Shown here: positions 61,575 through 64,000 of the stretch, one piece after another | Position numbering within the stretch: the stretch's first letter is position 1 | Layout: the number at the start of each line of letters is the position of its first letter | From: Psychromicrobium silvestre | GTDB lineage: Bacteria > Actinomycetota > Actinomycetes > Actinomycetales > Micrococcaceae | Length of the DNA: 64,000 nucleotides | NCBI RefSeq assembly: GCF_013408295.1 | Contig: NZ_JACBYQ010000001.1 | Span: forward strand, 1,116,001-1,180,000 | Reading direction: 5' to 3' | The notes under the pieces: model-generated | Seen by the model: only the letters and a program-made list of their open reading frames with translations | Told to the model about the DNA's origin: nothing | Databases searched by the model: none | Translations under genes and position numbers: made by a program

Positions 61575-62639
61575 ATGCGAATCCTCAGCGTCGTTGGCGC
61601 ACGCCCTCAGTTTGTTAAGCTTGCCCCCATCGCCGCTGCGATGAAGGGACGGGCAGAGCATCTAATTGCTCACACCGGGCAGCATTACGACCAGCTGATG
61701 AGCGACGTTTTTTTCCGTGATCTGCAGATTCCCGCACCGCAATACAACCTCGGAGTGGGGTCCGGAAAGCACGGTGCTCAAACTGGAGCGATGCTCACTG
61801 GCTTGGAAGAGATCTTTGAGCAGGCATCCCCCGATTGCGTCCTAGTCTATGGCGACACCAACTCGACGCTGGCCGCCGCCATTGCGTCCGTCAAGCTTCA
61901 TATTCCATTGGTCCATCTTGAGGCTGGATTACGCTCCTTTAACCGTCGAATGCCAGAGGAGCATAATCGCGTCCTAACAGATCACAGCGCCGATCTACTT
62001 CTCGCCCCTACTCAGGTCGCGGTGGACCACCTTAGAACCGAAGGGTTAGCTGACAAAACCGCTCTAGTGGGCGATGTGATGACGGACGTACTTTTCCAGG
62101 TTCGAGACAGGCTTGCAGCTACGGAACGCCCCTTACCTCTCGCTCTACCTAGTAAGGACTACTATGTTTGCACCATCCATCGCCCTGATAACACTGATTC
62201 AGCAGAGCGTTTGAGCGCCATTGTCTCGGCTCTGGCCGAACTGGATAAGCCCGTTGTTCTGCTGGCACATCCGCGTCTAGTTAGTCTCGCGCAAACTCAC
62301 AATCTGTCCTTAGAACAAGGCTCTATTCGAGTGACGAACCCGCTTGCATATCCCGATCTGATTCACGCAGTAATGAACAGTGCCGGTGTCGTCACCGACT
62401 CAGGCGGATTGCAAAAGGAAGCATTCCTGCTCCGCGTCCCCTGCACCACAGTACGAACGGAAACGGAATGGGTGGAGACGGTAGAACTCGGTTGGAATCG
62501 CTTGGTAGGGAACGATCTACGCACTCTGACCGAAACGGTGCAACGTCCTGCGCCGAGCCCAACAGATGCGACTCCCTACGGCGATGGCAAGGCCGCCCAA
62601 TACGCAGTAGACGCCATTCTCCGGACTTTTGCAGGCTAA
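61575..62639 (+). CDS. wecB: UDP-N-acetylglucosamine 2-epimerase (non-hydrolysing)
   Basis: A 354-residue enzyme converting UDP-GlcNAc to UDP-ManNAc for surface polysaccharide. VVGARPQFVKLAPIA, AHTGQHYD, YGDTNSTLAAAI, HLEAGLRSFNRRMPEEHNR and TDSGGLQKEAFLL are conserved in WecB/MnaA. The ATG at 61575 is used because homology begins there; the frame from 61524 is not conserved. TAAACT ends 7 nt upstream and no ribosome site is seen, again a leaderless candidate. It is convergent with the next glycosyltransferase (5-bp gap). Confidence 0.94.
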   Translation: MRILSVVGARPQFVKLAPIAAAMKGRAEHLIAHTGQHYDQLMSDVFFRDLQIPAPQYNLGVGSGKHGAQTGAMLTGLEEIFEQASPDCVLVYGDTNSTLAAAIASVKLHIPLVHLEAGLRSFNRRMPEEHNRVLTDHSADLLLAPTQVAVDHLRTEGLADKTALVGDVMTDVLFQVRDRLAATERPLPLALPSKDYYVCTIHRPDNTDSAERLSAIVSALAELDKPVVLLAHPRLVSLAQTHNLSLEQGSIRVTNPLAYPDLIHAVMNSAGVVTDSGGLQKEAFLLRVPCTTVRTETEWVETVELGWNRLVGNDLRTLTETVQRPAPSPTDATPYGDGKAAQYAVDAILRTFAG

Positions 62640-62644
62640 TCGCA

Positions 62645-63736
62645 CTAAGAGCCCGCTAGGTCTCGTTCTACCTGGCGAGCTCGAGCCTCCCAAGTGTTCT
62701 GTTCACGAACTGCGAGCGTAGTCTTAGTAGCTTCGCGGAGTTGTTCGGGGTCTCGGGTGAGAGTCTCGATCAGGTCAGTCAGTACGGATGTCTCAAACGG
62801 CAAGACCCAGCCATTTCCATGATTGCGAACAAATTCGGCGACATTAGTCCCATCGTTGACAATCACCGGCTTTCCGAAACCAAGGTATTCGGCAAATTTA
62901 ATCGGAGCAGCAAAGGAACGGTAGACGCTTGGTTCGATAAAGAGCATGCAGGCATCCGCCTTCGCATAATGCTCGACTAGCTCGGCACCGCTCTTATGGA
63001 CGATTGAGATCTTATCGGTCAAGATCTCCGAGTAGTCCTCTTTATAGGCTTCCCACTCCTGCTTAGTCGTACAGATCGTTAGATGGGCCGATGATGAGGC
63101 ATTCACCGCGCGCACACAAGCGCGCATGTCGTAATAACCACCTAAGCCTCCAACGTAGAAAAGTTCCAAAAACTCCGATTTTTCCTTGGTTGGTAAATCT
63201 ACAATCTGTCCGCCTGGCGGAAGCGCTGCGAACCGTTCCGAAGGCATATGCGGAACAAATTTCCCCATGCCCAAGGAAGGCAAGTAGAGCTTGTCGATGG
63301 AGCGTTTATACCCGAGTAGATCGAGGTTGTAGAAGAACCGGGTGCCCAGGCCCAGGAGAACATTGACCTGCTCATTGTACTGAGGGAAACGCCAATAGAT
63401 GTCCCGATAGAACAGGCCAGTCCGGATACCCCGCACCCGGCACAATCTCAAGAATCTGAAATCCATCAGCGGGCGTACCGGTATATGTCGTGGATCCGTC
63501 AGAGGAGTCGGCATAGTACTGCTCTCCGAATAGACAAACGCGAACTTCTCGCCGGACTTGATTCGGGCGCGCAGCGCCTTGATGATCCGAGCCCGCTCCT
63601 TTGAATGTCCGGCCACCAATTCGACCTGATACCCCAGGGAACGGAACGCCTCAAGCATTCGAACCGGGCGGATTCCGCTACCGGTCTTTGCGCCCGTATC
63701 CAGCGCATAGGGAACGTGGTAGATCATTTGGCTCAT
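62645..63736 (-). CDS. Glycosyltransferase, GT-B fold, in the surface-polysaccharide region
   Basis: A 363-residue protein. N-terminal MSQMIYHVPYAL and MLEAFRSLGYQVELV look like a GT4-type start; ELFYVGGLGGYYDMRACV and the C-terminal SFAAPIKFAEYLGFGKPVIVNDGTN hold the conserved Lys/Glu of the donor site (IKFAEYL). GGAAAG lies 7 nt before the ATG at 63736. Sugar and acceptor unknown. Confidence 0.82.
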   Translation of the reverse strand: MSQMIYHVPYALDTGAKTGSGIRPVRMLEAFRSLGYQVELVAGHSKERARIIKALRARIKSGEKFAFVYSESSTMPTPLTDPRHIPVRPLMDFRFLRLCRVRGIRTGLFYRDIYWRFPQYNEQVNVLLGLGTRFFYNLDLLGYKRSIDKLYLPSLGMGKFVPHMPSERFAALPPGGQIVDLPTKEKSEFLELFYVGGLGGYYDMRACVRAVNASSSAHLTICTTKQEWEAYKEDYSEILTDKISIVHKSGAELVEHYAKADACMLFIEPSVYRSFAAPIKFAEYLGFGKPVIVNDGTNVAEFVRNHGNGWVLPFETSVLTDLIETLTRDPEQLREATKTTLAVREQNTWEARARQVERDLAGS

Positions 63737-63792
63737 GTGTTGTGCTTTCCATCGATAGCGTGATGAGGACTGCATAGCATTAGGAACTTCGT

Positions 63793-64000
63793 TCAGTTAG
63801 ATGGTGCTTCAGGTTTAGGCTGAAGCTCTTTGTCGTAGCGTGTGCTGACCCATAATGCCAACGCCGCGAAAATAACCAGTATCAGCGCCATCGCCCAAGC
63901 GACGATGCTCAAATTGCTCACGATGTCGCCCTTCAAGAAATACAGCAAGGCCAGCGGCACCCCGGCATAAAAGATGGAATGAATCAGCATGTAGTGCTGT
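63793..64000 (-). CDS. C-terminal end of a membrane protein (runs off the window)
   Basis: The frame is open to the window edge; an ATG at 63990 would give a 65-residue product, but codons upstream (Gln-His-Tyr) are open too, so it is more likely the end of a longer polytopic protein. Two hydrophobic helices (IFYAGVPLALLYFL and IVAWAMALILVIFAALALWV) precede a short Lys/Pro-rich tail. In this context an O-antigen ligase/polymerase, flippase or acyltransferase is possible. Confidence 0.5.
   Translation of the reverse strand, partial: QHYMLIHSIFYAGVPLALLYFLKGDIVSNLSIVAWAMALILVIFAALALWVSTRYDKELQPKPEAPSN

Overview
The window is from a high-GC Gram-positive actinobacterium, most likely of the Micrococcaceae (Arthrobacter/Renibacterium-like); the genus is an inference. 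The evidence is a 24-residue arginine/lysine-rich bS22-type ribosomal protein, a fused E2-E1 oxoglutarate dehydrogenase/decarboxylase, a SigR/RsrA pair with a SigR-type promoter, a mycothiol-dependent-type enzyme, an actinobacterial SAM-IV riboswitch, a GuaB1-type protein, and a tmRNA whose tag reads ANSKRTDFALAA.

Layout. 1-9.8 kb: 3' end of hrpA; a TetR regulator divergent from a Tat-exported glycoamylase-like protein; HIT protein and zinc alcohol dehydrogenase; a divergent sulfurtransferase and PLP cysteine desulfhydrase-like enzyme; an MBL-fold hydrolase. 10-13.2 kb: zinc uptake (zur, znuB, znuC, znuA) with a candidate Zur box. 13.2-17.3 kb: two overlapping CBS/CNNM membrane proteins and guaB1. 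17.5-22.1 kb: kgd and an SGNH-like protein lacking its serine. 22.2-24.6 kb: two equal-length DUF4097 genes plus a PadR regulator behind CGATATA operator-like repeats. 24.7-29.8 kb: bS22, rsrA-sigR, then DoxX-aroA-rsgA-hisN. 29.8-32.2 kb: SAM-IV riboswitch, class V PLP enzyme, methyltransferase. 32.3-35.2 kb: mntH, mntR and paired crcB genes. 35-42.2 kb: accessory genes (DUF2568, DHA2 exporter, VOC, GNAT, M4 protease, a VOC pseudogene, an MDMPI-like enzyme, a K+ channel).

42.3-49.8 kb is, on the minus strand, prfB, ftsE, ftsX, an M23 hydrolase, smpB, a CtaG-like protein, a GH3 enzyme and ssrA: translation termination and ribosome rescue combined with division-linked wall cleavage. 50-64 kb is a surface and exopolysaccharide region with visibly lower GC: GH25 lysozyme with a repeat-rich tail, an AT-rich gene-poor kilobase, a small secreted protein, a secreted trypsin-like protein whose catalytic His is replaced by Ser and which carries lectin-like domains, an O-acyltransferase with an SGNH domain, a GT2/DUF2304 pair, a DUF6541-type membrane protein, two more glycosyltransferases and a UDP-GlcNAc 2-epimerase.

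The most interesting signals are the pseudo-protease and its secreted neighbour, a possible leaderless long isoform of SigR made from its own promoter, the tandem DUF4097-PadR module with its operator array, many start codons sitting 6-8 nt behind a TANNNT box with no Shine-Dalgarno, and in-frame 18-bp tandem duplications in unrelated genes.
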